A stretch of DNA of 64,000 nt from positions 992,001 through 1,056,000 of the forward strand of contig JACKAE010000001.1 of NCBI GenBank assembly GCA_020635205.1, read 5' to 3'. A model generated the notes under the pieces. It was not told the DNA's origin. It searched no databases and worked only from the letters and a program-made list of their open reading frames with translations. Shown piece after piece: positions 32,498 through 41,086 of the stretch. The translations under genes and the position numbers were made by a program. This stretch comes from Ignavibacteria bacterium (GTDB lineage Bacteria > Bacteroidota > Ignavibacteria > OLB7). Each line of letters begins with the position of its first letter. Positions within the stretch are counted from its first letter, which is position 1.

Positions 32498-32896
32498 ATG
32501 AAGAAAAGATCAAACTGCCCAATAAGCTATCTGCTCGACATTGTCGGCGACAAGTGGTCGCTCCTGATTGTTCGTGACCTGATGTTCAAAGGGAAGTGTT
32601 TCTATCGAGAGTTTCTGGAGTCGGAAGAAGGTATGGCCACGAACATTTTAGCTGATCGGTTAAAGCGTTTGGAAGAGGAGAAGATCATCGTTAGCAAACC
32701 ATATCCAGAGAACCGCACGCGCAAGGTTTACACTCTCACGAAGAAGGGAAAAGACCTTCTCCCCATACTGCTTGAGATCATCGCTTGGTCCGGTACATAC
32801 GACCGTAAGAGTGGCGCGACAAAAGAGTACGTTCACCGCATCTGCAACGACAGGGAGAAGTTGATGGCGGAAGTCTTAGATAATCTGAGCGAATGA
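32498..32896 (+). CDS. HxlR-family transcriptional regulator
   Basis: 132 residues with the HxlR winged helix: CPISYLLDIVGDKWSLLIVR, FLESEEGMATNILADRLKRL and NRTRKVYTLTKKGKDLLPIL. Members often sense redox or electrophiles through a conserved N-terminal Cys, and here C7 is present. It is divergent from the SnoaL-TfoX-N pair, so it probably controls them through the palindromes in between. Confidence 0.93.
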   Translation: MKKRSNCPISYLLDIVGDKWSLLIVRDLMFKGKCFYREFLESEEGMATNILADRLKRLEEEKIIVSKPYPENRTRKVYTLTKKGKDLLPILLEIIAWSGTYDRKSGATKEYVHRICNDREKLMAEVLDNLSE

Positions 32897-32927
32897 ATCG
32901 AGGGGAGACTATCTGTAGTTCAGTAGA

Positions 32928-32956
32928 AGATTGTCCGGACAGTGTCTGGACAATCT
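32928..32956 (+). terminator. Hairpin after hxlR
   Basis: 14-base arms (32928-32941 with 32943-32956) pair throughout with one wobble. There is no T-run. Probably the hxlR terminator. The rest of 32897-33192 shows no supported gene. Confidence 0.5.
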
Positions 32957-33192
32957 CTATTGAGAATACGTGAGGTAAAATGCAGGCATCTGAAATGGAT
33001 TCGCTCGCCTCCCCTGCCGAACTTTTTGGAAAGATCTACCGAGAGTTGTTCTACAACCTGCTTTCCATAGTATTCTTAAGTAAGGCTAATGCTGTCAATC
33101 AGGTCTCGCTCAATCCCTCTATCTTTCTTTACTTGAAAATCAAAATTCTACGTAGACTCAACTACAACCTCGAAACAATACAGGGTTTATAT

Positions 33193-34806
33193 ATGCTGAA
33201 CGGTGTACGCGTCGCAGACTGGAGCAAACTGGAAGATCGGAAGCCAACCTATGGATTTGTTGCCGGAGTCGATCTGGTTGTGGTTCGTTACGGTGAGGAG
33301 GTCTCTGTGCTTTACGGACGATGTCTCCACCGTGGAGCACTTCTTGCTGACGGACATGTGGAGGGAGAGAACTTGATTTGTGGTCTTCATCACTGGGACT
33401 ATCGGCTCGACACAGGGGTCAGCGAGTACAACAACCACGAAGTGCTGCAAAAGTTCACTGCGCGGATCGATCACGAAAACGACGCTGTTCTCGTGGATGA
33501 AGATGAAGTCCGAGCCTGGGTAAAAGAGCACCCGCAGCCCTACAATCGGGATGCCTATCTCGGTCTCTATGAGGACGTTCACGGTGGCCCTGAGGAACCC
33601 TACAACAACTATGTGCGTGAACTTGCGCGAAGTGGTTTGAAGAATCTTGGTCATCATGGTGCAGTCTCTGCTATGGGGGTTCCTCTCACTGAGCTTCCAC
33701 GGTGGAGCGACATTCAGATTTTGACTGCTCAACTTGCCCGGAGGCCGTTAGCTGACGATGCTCCGGTTGTAACCGAAGTGGTGGTTGGCGCGCGAGCAAA
33801 GAAACCCTTGCGCCTTCAGATACCACTCTTCGTAAGTGATATGAGTTATGGTGCTTTGAGTGAGGAGGCAAAGGTTGCTCTCGCCCGAGGTGCGGAGATG
33901 GCCGGGACTGGCATCTGTTCAGGTGAAGGAGGGATGTTGCCGGAAGAGCAGGGGGAGAACAGTCGGTACTTCTATGAATTGGCTTCGGCGAAGTTTGGGT
34001 GGAGTATCGAGAAAGCATGTAAGGCGCAGGCGTTCCACTTTAAGGCTGGGCAGGGGGCAAAGACGGGAACCGGAGGACACTTGCCCGGAGATAAAGTGAA
34101 GGGCAAAATTGCCACTGTCCGTGGGTTGGAGCCGGGGACTCCTGCAATCAGCCCATCACGGTTTGATGATTTGGTGACAACCGATGACTTTCGGAAGCTG
34201 GCTGATGAGATCCGAGAGCGAACCGGAGGTATTCCAATCGGCTTTAAAATGTCGGCACAGCATATCGAAGAGGATATTGACTTTGCGTTAGAGGCAAGTG
34301 CCGACTACATCATCCTCGACGGACGTGGTGGAGGAACCGGCGCAGCCCCTGAAATTTTCAAGAACAATATCTCTGTCCCAACTATGGCTGCGCTCGCCCG
34401 CGCTCGCAAACATCTCGACGCTCGTGGTGCTGACGATATAACGCTGATTATTACCGGAGGACTCCGCACCGAATCTGACTTTGTGAAGGCTCTCGCACTT
34501 GGGGCTGACGCGGTTGCAATTGCCAACTCTGCAATGCAAGCTATTGGATGCCTTGCAATGCGCGCCTGCCACACCAACAACTGTCCAGTAGGAATTGCCA
34601 CGCAGAAAGACGATCTGCGAAAACGACTTGAGATTGGCAAATCAGCACTGCAACTGAAAAACTATTTAGAGGCGACAGTTGATCTGATGAAAATTCTCGC
34701 TCGCGCATGTGGGCACGAATCGACGAATCAATTCAGGCTGAAAGATTTAACAACGTGGAAAAAAGAGATTGCGGAGTTGACGGGAATCAAGTATGCAGGC
34801 GTTTGA
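33193..34806 (+). CDS. Rieske-domain glutamate synthase-like FMN enzyme
   Basis: About 537 residues from ATG 33193. The N-terminal ~110 residues are a Rieske [2Fe-2S] domain with CLHRG and, 17 residues later, CGLHH. The rest is a glutamate synthase large-subunit-like FMN domain: PLFVSDMSYGALSEEAKVAL, SGEGGMLPEEQGENSRYFYE, DYIILDGRGGGTGAAPEIF and an iron-sulfur segment ACHTNNCPVGIATQ. It lacks the glutaminase domain, so it is not a full GltB. It is likely a redox enzyme fed by the Rieske centre, with unknown substrate. The frame is open to 32980, but those 71 residues show no family character. Confidence 0.87.
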   Translation: MLNGVRVADWSKLEDRKPTYGFVAGVDLVVVRYGEEVSVLYGRCLHRGALLADGHVEGENLICGLHHWDYRLDTGVSEYNNHEVLQKFTARIDHENDAVLVDEDEVRAWVKEHPQPYNRDAYLGLYEDVHGGPEEPYNNYVRELARSGLKNLGHHGAVSAMGVPLTELPRWSDIQILTAQLARRPLADDAPVVTEVVVGARAKKPLRLQIPLFVSDMSYGALSEEAKVALARGAEMAGTGICSGEGGMLPEEQGENSRYFYELASAKFGWSIEKACKAQAFHFKAGQGAKTGTGGHLPGDKVKGKIATVRGLEPGTPAISPSRFDDLVTTDDFRKLADEIRERTGGIPIGFKMSAQHIEEDIDFALEASADYIILDGRGGGTGAAPEIFKNNISVPTMAALARARKHLDARGADDITLIITGGLRTESDFVKALALGADAVAIANSAMQAIGCLAMRACHTNNCPVGIATQKDDLRKRLEIGKSALQLKNYLEATVDLMKILARACGHESTNQFRLKDLTTWKKEIAELTGIKYAGV

Positions 34807-34911
34807 GCTATCATTTCTTCTACCATTAAACACAATCGTATTCCACAGAGAATTCAAAACTTGTCTTCGTTCAGCAACCATACTCTCTGAGTTCATCTTT
34901 ACGGCAATTCT

Positions 34912-35547
34912 ATGAATAGTGCTAACAGTAGGTCACGACTTTATGCGGCAATTATCATGAGTTTTCCGATAGCACTTGCCTTCGGTATCACGCTGATTCC
35001 GGTTGTCACCGACTACGGAGATCACACCCTTGCTGAAGAGGCTGTGCGAGATTCTACTCGCTGGTATCTCGGCCATATCCTGACGGCGATGGCATTCGGT
35101 CTTGGAGTGTTGGCCTGCTCCTGTATCGGTGATGTTCTCTACCGAATGGGGCAACGGAAGCGAGTGATGATTGCCCTCCCCCTCGTGGCCGTTGGTGGTA
35201 GTCTGCATGCTGCTGGGCTTGGAGCCGACGGCATTGGACCGATAGCAGTTGTTGAGGGGGGAGAATCGGCTCGCCTTTTCTTTGATGGCAGTAGCGATCT
35301 TGTCCCAATGATCTTCGTTGCCGCCGCAGTAGTCTTCGGCCTCGGTCTGATTGCCCTGATGTTCGGTGTCTCCCGTACCAACCTGCTGAAAGGAATTTGG
35401 AAAGTGATTGTCCCGACTGCCTCTATTCTCTTTGTTGGTCTGGAAGCTCTGCCGAGTGGGTGGGGATTGTATGGGATTGCCGCACTCTGTTTCCTGGTCT
35501 TTGCCCCCCTTAGTCTTGCGCTGCGTCGAGGAGTTTTGCTACCATAG
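34912..35547 (+). CDS. Multi-pass membrane protein of unknown function
   Basis: 211 residues with about six hydrophobic helices (SFPIALAFGITLIPVVTDYG; HILTAMAFGLGVLACSCIGD; PMIFVAAAVVFGLGLIALMF; YGIAALCFLVFAPLSLALRR). No family is recognised. The CDF gene starts 8 bp after its stop, so the two are probably one operon. Confidence 0.75.
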   Translation: MNSANSRSRLYAAIIMSFPIALAFGITLIPVVTDYGDHTLAEEAVRDSTRWYLGHILTAMAFGLGVLACSCIGDVLYRMGQRKRVMIALPLVAVGGSLHAAGLGADGIGPIAVVEGGESARLFFDGSSDLVPMIFVAAAVVFGLGLIALMFGVSRTNLLKGIWKVIVPTASILFVGLEALPSGWGLYGIAALCFLVFAPLSLALRRGVLLP

Positions 35548-35555
35548 CTGTTACT

Positions 35556-36476
35556 ATGAACCGTGCTTCACTTACACGCTACGCTTGGCTTTCGATTGCG
35601 GCGGCAATCCTGACAATCGGATTGAAGACAGGTGCTTGGCTAATTACTGACTCTGTAGGACTTCTCTCCGACGCTCTGGAGTCAGTAGTGAATCTTGCGG
35701 CGGCAATTTTTGCTCTGGTGATGCTCACAGTGGCTGCTCGTCCGCCGGACGAGGATCACATGTTCGGTCACGACAAGGCAGAATACTTTTCCAGTGGGAT
35801 GGAGGGGGGGCTAATTGTGGTGGCGGCTGTAGGGATTGCAATTCCTGCGGTTAACCGACTCTTTGCACCGCAGCCTATCGAACAAGTCGATCTCGGCCTG
35901 ATTCTCTCCAGTTGTGCCTCTGTGATTAACCTTGCCGTTGCACGGATTCTTCTGCGTGTTGGTAAACGGGAGCGTTCGCTTACCCTTGAGGCAGACGGAC
36001 ATCACTTGATGACAGATGTCTGGACATCGGTTGCCGTTCTCTCCGGGGTGGGGGTTGTAGTTCTAACTGGATGGGATATTCTCGACCCACTTATCGGCCT
36101 CGCTGTTGCCCTCCACATTATTGGATCGGGCACACGATTGGTCTGGCGTTCCGCGCACGGCTTGATGGATAAGGCAATTCCAGATGAGCAGCGCGGAGAG
36201 GTTGAAGTGATATTGGGGGAGTACCACCAGCAAGGACTTCACTACCACGCACTACGAACTCGTCAGTCAGGGGGCCGAAGTTTTGTCTCGTTTCACCTGT
36301 TAGTTCCAGGAGGCTGGACCGTACAGCAGGGGCACGATCTTGCCGAAGAGATTGAGGAAAAAATACGGGCAGCTCTTCCCTCTGGGGTTTCAATCTTCAC
36401 ACATCTTGAGCCGATTGAAGATCCGTTAAGTTGGGAAGATGTAGAGCTATATCGGAAGCCGGGGGAAAGTCCGTAA
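35556..36476 (+). CDS. Cation diffusion facilitator (CDF) family transporter
   Basis: 306 residues. Six membrane segments are followed by a cytoplasmic C-terminal domain. Metal-site residues are seen in TM2 (SDALESVVN) and TM5 (HHLMTDVWTS, HxxxD type). The loop DEDHMFGHDKAEYFSSGMEG is the usual CDF His/Asp-rich signature. The C-terminal domain FTHLEPIEDP matches the metal-sensing dimerisation fold. It exports divalent metals such as Zn, Fe or Mn in exchange for protons; the metal is not certain. Confidence 0.93.
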   Translation: MNRASLTRYAWLSIAAAILTIGLKTGAWLITDSVGLLSDALESVVNLAAAIFALVMLTVAARPPDEDHMFGHDKAEYFSSGMEGGLIVVAAVGIAIPAVNRLFAPQPIEQVDLGLILSSCASVINLAVARILLRVGKRERSLTLEADGHHLMTDVWTSVAVLSGVGVVVLTGWDILDPLIGLAVALHIIGSGTRLVWRSAHGLMDKAIPDEQRGEVEVILGEYHQQGLHYHALRTRQSGGRSFVSFHLLVPGGWTVQQGHDLAEEIEEKIRAALPSGVSIFTHLEPIEDPLSWEDVELYRKPGESP

Positions 36477-36522
36477 GAGTTTATAGAGTTAGTAGAGAGG
36501 AGAGTTTGTAGAGTGGGGAGTA
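36475..36522. repeat. Purine-rich GAGT/GTAGAG tract after the CDF gene
   Basis: AGAGTTTATAGAGTTAGTAG and GAGAGTTTGTAGAGTGGGGA follow the CDF stop codon, as after other + strand genes here. Confidence 0.55.
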
Positions 36523-36537
36523 GTCGGGGCAAGGTTA

Positions 36538-36813
36538 GAGCGTGTTGACAATCACGATTCCCAGCAGGGACGCACCCCTGGTGCTCTACAGTAGAGGTGT
36601 CGTCGGATTCCTCGCGCTTACGTACGAGGTTATCAACTGAGGGTCGCTCCGCGGCGTTACAAAGCCATTACCGAAGAGCCGCAGCGCGGCGAACCGTTGG
36701 TAGCCTGGAGTGGAAGCTCCGGGCAACGAGAGCCAACCCAGAGCGTAGCTCCAGAGGAGCGATCCTCCATCGTAGGGAGCACAATCCGCTCATTGTCAAT
36801 TGTCACCACGCTA
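36538..36813. repeat. MITE-like structured repeat, copy 3 (276 bp)
   Basis: Same orientation and length as copy 1. Termini are GAGCGTGTTGACAAT (36538-36552) and ATTGTCACCACGCT (36799-36812). The hairpins at 36707-36720 (GGAGT-GGAA-GCTCC) and 36754-36767 (GAGGA-GCGA-TCCTC) are kept. TA abuts both ends. It ends 28 bp before the nucleotidyltransferase start. Confidence 0.85.
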
Positions 36814-36841
36814 TAGTTCCATTGATTTCAACAGTAGTTTT

Positions 36842-37639
36842 ATGTATTCCTATACCATATCGGATGAGGTGAGAAGCGAAATTCTCGAACGCCTTCGGCA
36901 GATTGAGGAAGAGGAGAATGTCGTGATCTTTCTCGCCGTCGAATCGGGAAGCCGTGCTTGGGGCTTCCCGAGCAAGGATAGTGACTACGACGTTCGTTTC
37001 CTCTACGTTCATCCTCCCGAGTGGTATCTCTCGATTGATATGGAGTTGCGGCGAGATGTGATTGAGCGTCCGATTAACGACAGCCTCGACATCAGTGGAT
37101 GGGATCTGCGCAAAGGTCTACAGCTTCTTCGGAAGTCGAATCCTCCTCTTCTGGAATGGCTTGTTTCCCCCATCATTTACAGGGAGAAGGAGGAGATTAC
37201 AGAGAAAATGCGCGAGCTTCTGCCGATCTACTACTCTCCCCGGGCTTCTCTCTACCACTACCTCAACATGGCCAAGGGGAATTATCGAGAATACCTTCAA
37301 GGAGAAACTGTCCGAACGAAGAAATACTTCTACGTGCTTCGTCCTCTGCTGGCAATCAAGTGGATCGAGGCAGATATGGGGCCAGTCCCGATGCAGTTCC
37401 AGTATCTCGTTGAGCGCATCCTTCCTGAGAACTCACTTCGAGCAGAAATTGATCTTTTGCTCGCGAGAAAAATGTCTGGAGAAGAACTTGACATTGAGCC
37501 TCGGATTCCTGCTCTCAATAGTTTTATCGAAGAGGAACTAAATCGAATGGAGTCCGTACATGCCGAGCACGTTAGTCAAAAACCGGAGATCGAGTCCTTG
37601 AACCAATTCTTTCGCTGGGTGATTGGAAGGAGTTGGTAG
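36842..37639 (+). CDS. RlaP-like nucleotidyltransferase (DNA polymerase beta superfamily)
   Basis: About 265 residues. The nucleotidyltransferase site is ESGSRAWGFPSKDSDYDVRF, with GS and the D-Y-D pair. It is followed by the family phrase LYVHPPEWYLSI and later KKYFYVLRPLLAIKWIE. This matches the COG3541/RlaP group, named from its place beside RNA ligases in RNA-repair operons. No ligase or other repair gene is near, so the role is open. I use ATG 36842; a frame back to 36800 runs into the MITE-like repeat. Confidence 0.85.
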   Translation: MYSYTISDEVRSEILERLRQIEEEENVVIFLAVESGSRAWGFPSKDSDYDVRFLYVHPPEWYLSIDMELRRDVIERPINDSLDISGWDLRKGLQLLRKSNPPLLEWLVSPIIYREKEEITEKMRELLPIYYSPRASLYHYLNMAKGNYREYLQGETVRTKKYFYVLRPLLAIKWIEADMGPVPMQFQYLVERILPENSLRAEIDLLLARKMSGEELDIEPRIPALNSFIEEELNRMESVHAEHVSQKPEIESLNQFFRWVIGRSW

Positions 37640-37707
37640 AGTTTATAGAGAGGAGAGTGTGTAGAGTGTGTAGAGTGGATGAGTTTATGAGTGTGGGAGT
37701 GAATGAG
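37629..37707. repeat. Purine-rich GAGT/GTAGAG tract after the nucleotidyltransferase gene
   Basis: Units such as GTAGAGTTTATAGAGAGG, GAGTGTGTAGAGTG and GAGTTTATGAGTGTG run from the end of the gene into the gap. This is the longest of the five tracts. Confidence 0.55.
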
Positions 37708-37782
37708 CGCTGGAGTAGAGTGGAGTGGCTCTGGATGGATCCTGTTCTGAAGGTAACCAATCAACTTTACCGATAATATCTA

Positions 37783-38127
37783 ATGGCAGTTGTTGACATT
37801 CATTCAGCCGAACATTATCGCTGGGGAGATCAGTGCGATGGTTGGCATTTTCTGCAAACGGATAAGCTGAGTGTGATACGCGAGTGGATGTCCCCCGGAA
37901 CTTCGGAGGTGAAGCACTACCATGAGCGGGCAGACCAATTCTTCTATATCGTTTCGGGTAGGGGAACTATGGAAATTGGTGGAGAGGTTCTCACGATTGA
38001 AGAAGATCAAGGGCTGCGGGTCTCCCCCGGAATTCCTCACCGTATCAGCAATCGAAGCGAACGTGACCTACACTTCCTCGTAATCTCTGCTCCGCAGAGC
38101 CGAGGGGATCGAATCGAAATCAGTTAG
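37783..38127 (+). CDS. Small cupin-domain protein
   Basis: 114 residues, a single cupin barrel. Metal-binding motif 1 is KHYHERADQFFYIVSGRGTM and motif 2 is SPGIPHRISNRSE; the His residues and Glu-like partner positions are mostly present. Single-domain cupins include isomerases, dioxygenases and binding proteins, and no substrate is assigned. Confidence 0.87.
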   Translation: MAVVDIHSAEHYRWGDQCDGWHFLQTDKLSVIREWMSPGTSEVKHYHERADQFFYIVSGRGTMEIGGEVLTIEEDQGLRVSPGIPHRISNRSERDLHFLVISAPQSRGDRIEIS

Positions 38128-38433
38128 AGTGGTTTGTAGTATCGGGCAACACGTTTTAAAGAGCCGATATAGTTTTTACTTCACATTGTTCTCTTAGAGA
38201 AAAGTCAAGGTTATCGTCAGTAGTGTCAGGAACCAGCCTCCTTTCAGGGATGTCACTCTGAACTGAACGTAGTGAAGTGAAGAGTCTCGCAAGGTTTGTA
38301 GAGAAAAACGCCATGCTCCACAGCGAGTCAAAGATCCTTCACGGCCTTCAGAATGGCAGACCTGCTTTGCGCTTTGTTGAATTCTCGCACACTACGAACA
38401 GGACGTTTTAAACAAGATCAACAACATTATACC
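38128..38433. repeat. Intergenic region with long imperfect inverted repeat
   Basis: No gene is supported. At 38251-38358, TGTCACTCTGAAC...GTGAAGAGTCT faces AGATCCTTCACGGCCTTCAG plus AATGGCA. This is the imperfect palindrome style of the GTCATTCTGAACG...AGATCCTTCAC dispersed repeats common in Bacteroidota-type genomes. An upstream frame from 38353 to the methyltransferase start is not taken as coding. Confidence 0.55.
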
Positions 38434-39222
38434 ATGAGCACAACCCAGTTTGAACGCAAAGACTCTACAACTCGGTTCTCTGACCGCGTTGAAGCCTACA
38501 TCAAATACCGTCCCGGATACCCAGACGGATTAATTGCCTCACTTCACGATCTTATTGGTTTGAACGAGGAGAGTGTGATAGCAGATATTGGATCGGGCAC
38601 AGGAATCTCATCAGAGCTTTTTCTCCGCAACGGCATGGCTGTCTATGGCGTTGAGCCAAACGATGGAATGCGGGAAGCTGCGGAGCGGCTGTTGAATCAG
38701 TTCGACCAATTTCGTAGCGTTAATGGGACGGCGGAAGCCACGACTCTTCAAGACAATAGCGTTGACCTGATTGTTGCCGCGCAAGCCTTTCACTGGTTCG
38801 ACCGCGAAGCGGTCAAGGAAGAGTGGCAACGCATTCTGAAGCCGGGAGGAAGTGTTCTCCTCTTCTGGAACAGTCGTCGAACTGACAGCTCTCCCTTCCT
38901 TCAAGCATACGAAGAGATGTTGTTGACTTTTGGGACAGACTACCAACAGATAAATCACCAGAATATCAGCGATGAGGATATTCTCCAGTTCTTCTATCCG
39001 ATGTTAGTCCAAAAACTTCGTCTCTACAACGAGCAACAGGTTGACTTCGATGGATTGCGTGGTCGTCTGGAGTCCTCATCCTATGCTCCCTCGGCGGATC
39101 ACCCTGACTACAAGCCGATGATCGACCGGTTGAGCGAAATTTTCGCCGAGTACCGACAAGATGGGTTCGTCTGTATAGAGTATGACTTAGAAGTCTTCAT
39201 TAGCAGTTTAGAAAAGGGCTAA
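38434..39222 (+). CDS. Class I SAM-dependent methyltransferase
   Basis: About 262 residues from ATG 38434 (MSTTQFERKDSTTRFSDRVE). Motif I is VIADIGSGTGISSE, followed by VYGVEPNDGMREAAE, DLIVAAQAFHWFD and RILKPGGSVLLFWN. The layout (FSDRVEAYIKYRPGYP start, AQAFHWF) is typical of the Methyltransf_11 proteins related to UbiE/Tam. The substrate is unknown. Confidence 0.9.
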   Translation: MSTTQFERKDSTTRFSDRVEAYIKYRPGYPDGLIASLHDLIGLNEESVIADIGSGTGISSELFLRNGMAVYGVEPNDGMREAAERLLNQFDQFRSVNGTAEATTLQDNSVDLIVAAQAFHWFDREAVKEEWQRILKPGGSVLLFWNSRRTDSSPFLQAYEEMLLTFGTDYQQINHQNISDEDILQFFYPMLVQKLRLYNEQQVDFDGLRGRLESSSYAPSADHPDYKPMIDRLSEIFAEYRQDGFVCIEYDLEVFISSLEKG

Positions 39223-39247
39223 GAGAACGTTCTTCCCTTAGCCCTTT
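39213..39247 (+). terminator. Terminator hairpin overlapping the methyltransferase stop
   Basis: AAAGGGCTAAG (39213-39223) pairs with CTTAGCCCTTT (39237-39247). The TAA stop codon lies inside the left arm, and the stem ends in TTT. Confidence 0.7.
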
Positions 39248-39273
39248 CCTGTATCCTGGTGGCTACGGTATTC

Positions 39274-39639
39274 CTACCGTTTTTTTATAGCATCGACTGT
39301 AATTACTTGGCTACCGCACGCATGTTCTTTTTGAAGGTCGGAGACTCTCCAGTTCAGGGTCACTTCCATCGGAAGGTTCTCCACGTTCAAGTTGATTCCG
39401 CTCCCTTCCGGCAGCTCAAGAAAACGCCACGTTTCCCCCTCGATCTCAATGAACCATCCTCCACAACAGGGGCTGACACATCTTCGATAATCGGGACCGG
39501 TAATTGTCCCGTTGCTTATCGTGTTCTCGCCCGTTATTCCAGAACAGGTTGCCAGCAGAACTGAAGAGAGGAGAGTTCCCAAGAGTGCGAACGACCATTT
39601 CTTCCAAGTTCGATTACGTTGATTAGAATAATTTTCCAT
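39274..39639 (-). CDS. Small putative lipoprotein of unknown function
   Basis: 121 residues. A basic start (NQRNRTWKKW) and a hydrophobic stretch lead to SVLLATCSG, a lipobox-like site although T before the Cys is unusual. The mature part has a Cys-rich turn (RRCVSPCCGGWFIEIEG) and is beta-like. It overlaps the upstream LVIVD gene by 17 bases, so the two are likely one unit. Confidence 0.7.
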   Translation of the reverse strand: MENYSNQRNRTWKKWSFALLGTLLSSVLLATCSGITGENTISNGTITGPDYRRCVSPCCGGWFIEIEGETWRFLELPEGSGINLNVENLPMEVTLNWRVSDLQKEHACGSQVITVDAIKKR

Positions 39640-40762
39640 AAGTCTTCAGATTACAAGGATCAGTTGCGTCGTAGAGGAAGAATCCTTCCTCAGCAGTTAG
39701 GATTAGCAAGTTGTTGTACCAGATCACATCGTAGGCTGTCAAACCATCCAACAGACCACACTGGGTGATATTCCCGAGGTCTCCAGTCTTCATCGTCTTC
39801 AATCCTGCTTGACCATCGCAAACCAGTACTGTTCCATCCTTTGCGGAGAGACCGTAGGGGCCTGCCATCTCCACACTCTTCATCAAGGTTGGATTCTTGA
39901 TGTTGCTAATATCAATAATGTCAAGCTGGTTCGTGAACCCACCACAACGCGATCCACCTCGGAGCGTTACGTAGGCTCTGTTCCCATCTACCACAACTGG
40001 GTCGCAGCTTCTGCGGTGGGTGAACTCCGATACCCGATCTGGAGCCTCTGGGTTATCGAGCGAGTAGATGTACATCCCCTCCTGTCCACCAATAAAGAGG
40101 TGGCCGTTGTCGTGGAAGATTGTCTCGATTCCCCAGGTAACGTAGACAGTGTTCCGGTAGCGAGGACGAGTTGGTTCGCTGATATCGAGGACTTTTATCT
40201 GCTCTCGATCAATACAGTAGAGATAGTTATCTACGATCATGAAGCGAGCAAGCGAGCCACCTTGACCCGAGGCATCATTGGCCGCGCCGGTTGACTCTGC
40301 CCTCGGGGCAGCCGCGGGTTCATCAACAGCTCCACATCCGCTTCCTCCACATCCAGAAGCACCACCGATGTCGTCGCCAACCCAGTCATCACCTCCTAAC
40401 CAAACCTCATAGTCGTTTAATGTCTGAAAAACCTTAAGTACAGAGTCAATAAGTTGTGGGGAAGCTGGGTTGCTAATGTCATATACCAAAAGGTCATACC
40501 CTCTGTCGGCATACATGTAGTTCCCAGTTGCGGCAACGTCGCTATTCCCCTCAATCTCAATCTTTCCCAATTCTGTGACCGAAGCCGGGTTTGCAATGTC
40601 GTAGAAGCGGATGTTTTCACCCGGTGTTGTTCGGATCAACGTATTCCCGATCAAATAGATCTTCGAAATATCGTTCCCATTGTGGTTCTTCGTGTATCCA
40701 AACGAGAGGAGCACGAGGCCAATCAGCAGCAATAGAGTGGAGCGTCTCATAAAATCTCTCAC
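39623..40762 (-). CDS. LVIVD-repeat exported protein
   Basis: 379 residues with a signal peptide (about 1-24). It contains repeated LVIVD units, beta-propeller-like blades with phrases such as LLVYDISNPASPQLIDS, IKVLDISEPTRPRYRN and LDIIDISNIKNPTLMKS. A Gly/Ala/Cys-rich insert (about 132-168, including GCGGSGCG) breaks the propeller. It is probably periplasmic or surface-exposed; ligand unknown. The downstream lipoprotein gene overlaps its end. Confidence 0.83.
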   Translation of the reverse strand: MRDFMRRSTLLLLIGLVLLSFGYTKNHNGNDISKIYLIGNTLIRTTPGENIRFYDIANPASVTELGKIEIEGNSDVAATGNYMYADRGYDLLVYDISNPASPQLIDSVLKVFQTLNDYEVWLGGDDWVGDDIGGASGCGGSGCGAVDEPAAAPRAESTGAANDASGQGGSLARFMIVDNYLYCIDREQIKVLDISEPTRPRYRNTVYVTWGIETIFHDNGHLFIGGQEGMYIYSLDNPEAPDRVSEFTHRRSCDPVVVDGNRAYVTLRGGSRCGGFTNQLDIIDISNIKNPTLMKSVEMAGPYGLSAKDGTVLVCDGQAGLKTMKTGDLGNITQCGLLDGLTAYDVIWYNNLLILTAEEGFFLYDATDPCNLKTYGKLF

Positions 40763-41086
40763 AAGAAAAGTGTGGTGGAAAATAGTGTGCGAACACCGAA
40801 CTTGCCCCCTGCCAATAACCGACCAAGTTGAATTCTGTTTCTATTGGGAGTGCTTTGGCATGTTGGGACGGTGAGAGACACGTGAGGGGGAGAGATGTGA
40901 CATTTAGAGTTGAGGGGTTCAGAGTGGAGAGTTCACAGAGTCGTAGGGAGCAAAAACTTTTGCTCCGACTATTTAAAAGCGGTAGGCGCAATCTTTTAGG
41001 TTGAGTCGAACAGGGGACGGCGTAGGTTCTCAGCCTGCGCCAAGTTCAGTAGAGATTATCAAGTCGAAGAGTCGAGAGCCATCTGT
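40763..41086. other. Intergenic region with hairpins, no gene seen
   Basis: A 9-bp-arm hairpin GGAGCAAAA/TTTTGCTCC lies at 40947-40966. A GGCGTAGGTT-type stem with AGCCTGCGCC lies at about 41022-41042, similar to a segment near 1530. These look like dispersed repeats or terminators. No protein or tRNA is supported. Confidence 0.5.

Noticed and set aside
32980..33192. 71-residue extension of the Rieske-glutamate synthase-like gene
   Set aside because: The sequence lacks Rieske or glutamate synthase character, and the family-like start is at 33193.
40617..40991. 124-codon - strand frame overlapping the start of the LVIVD gene
   Set aside because: It overlaps the signal-peptide region of a better-supported gene and reads partly through repeat hairpins.
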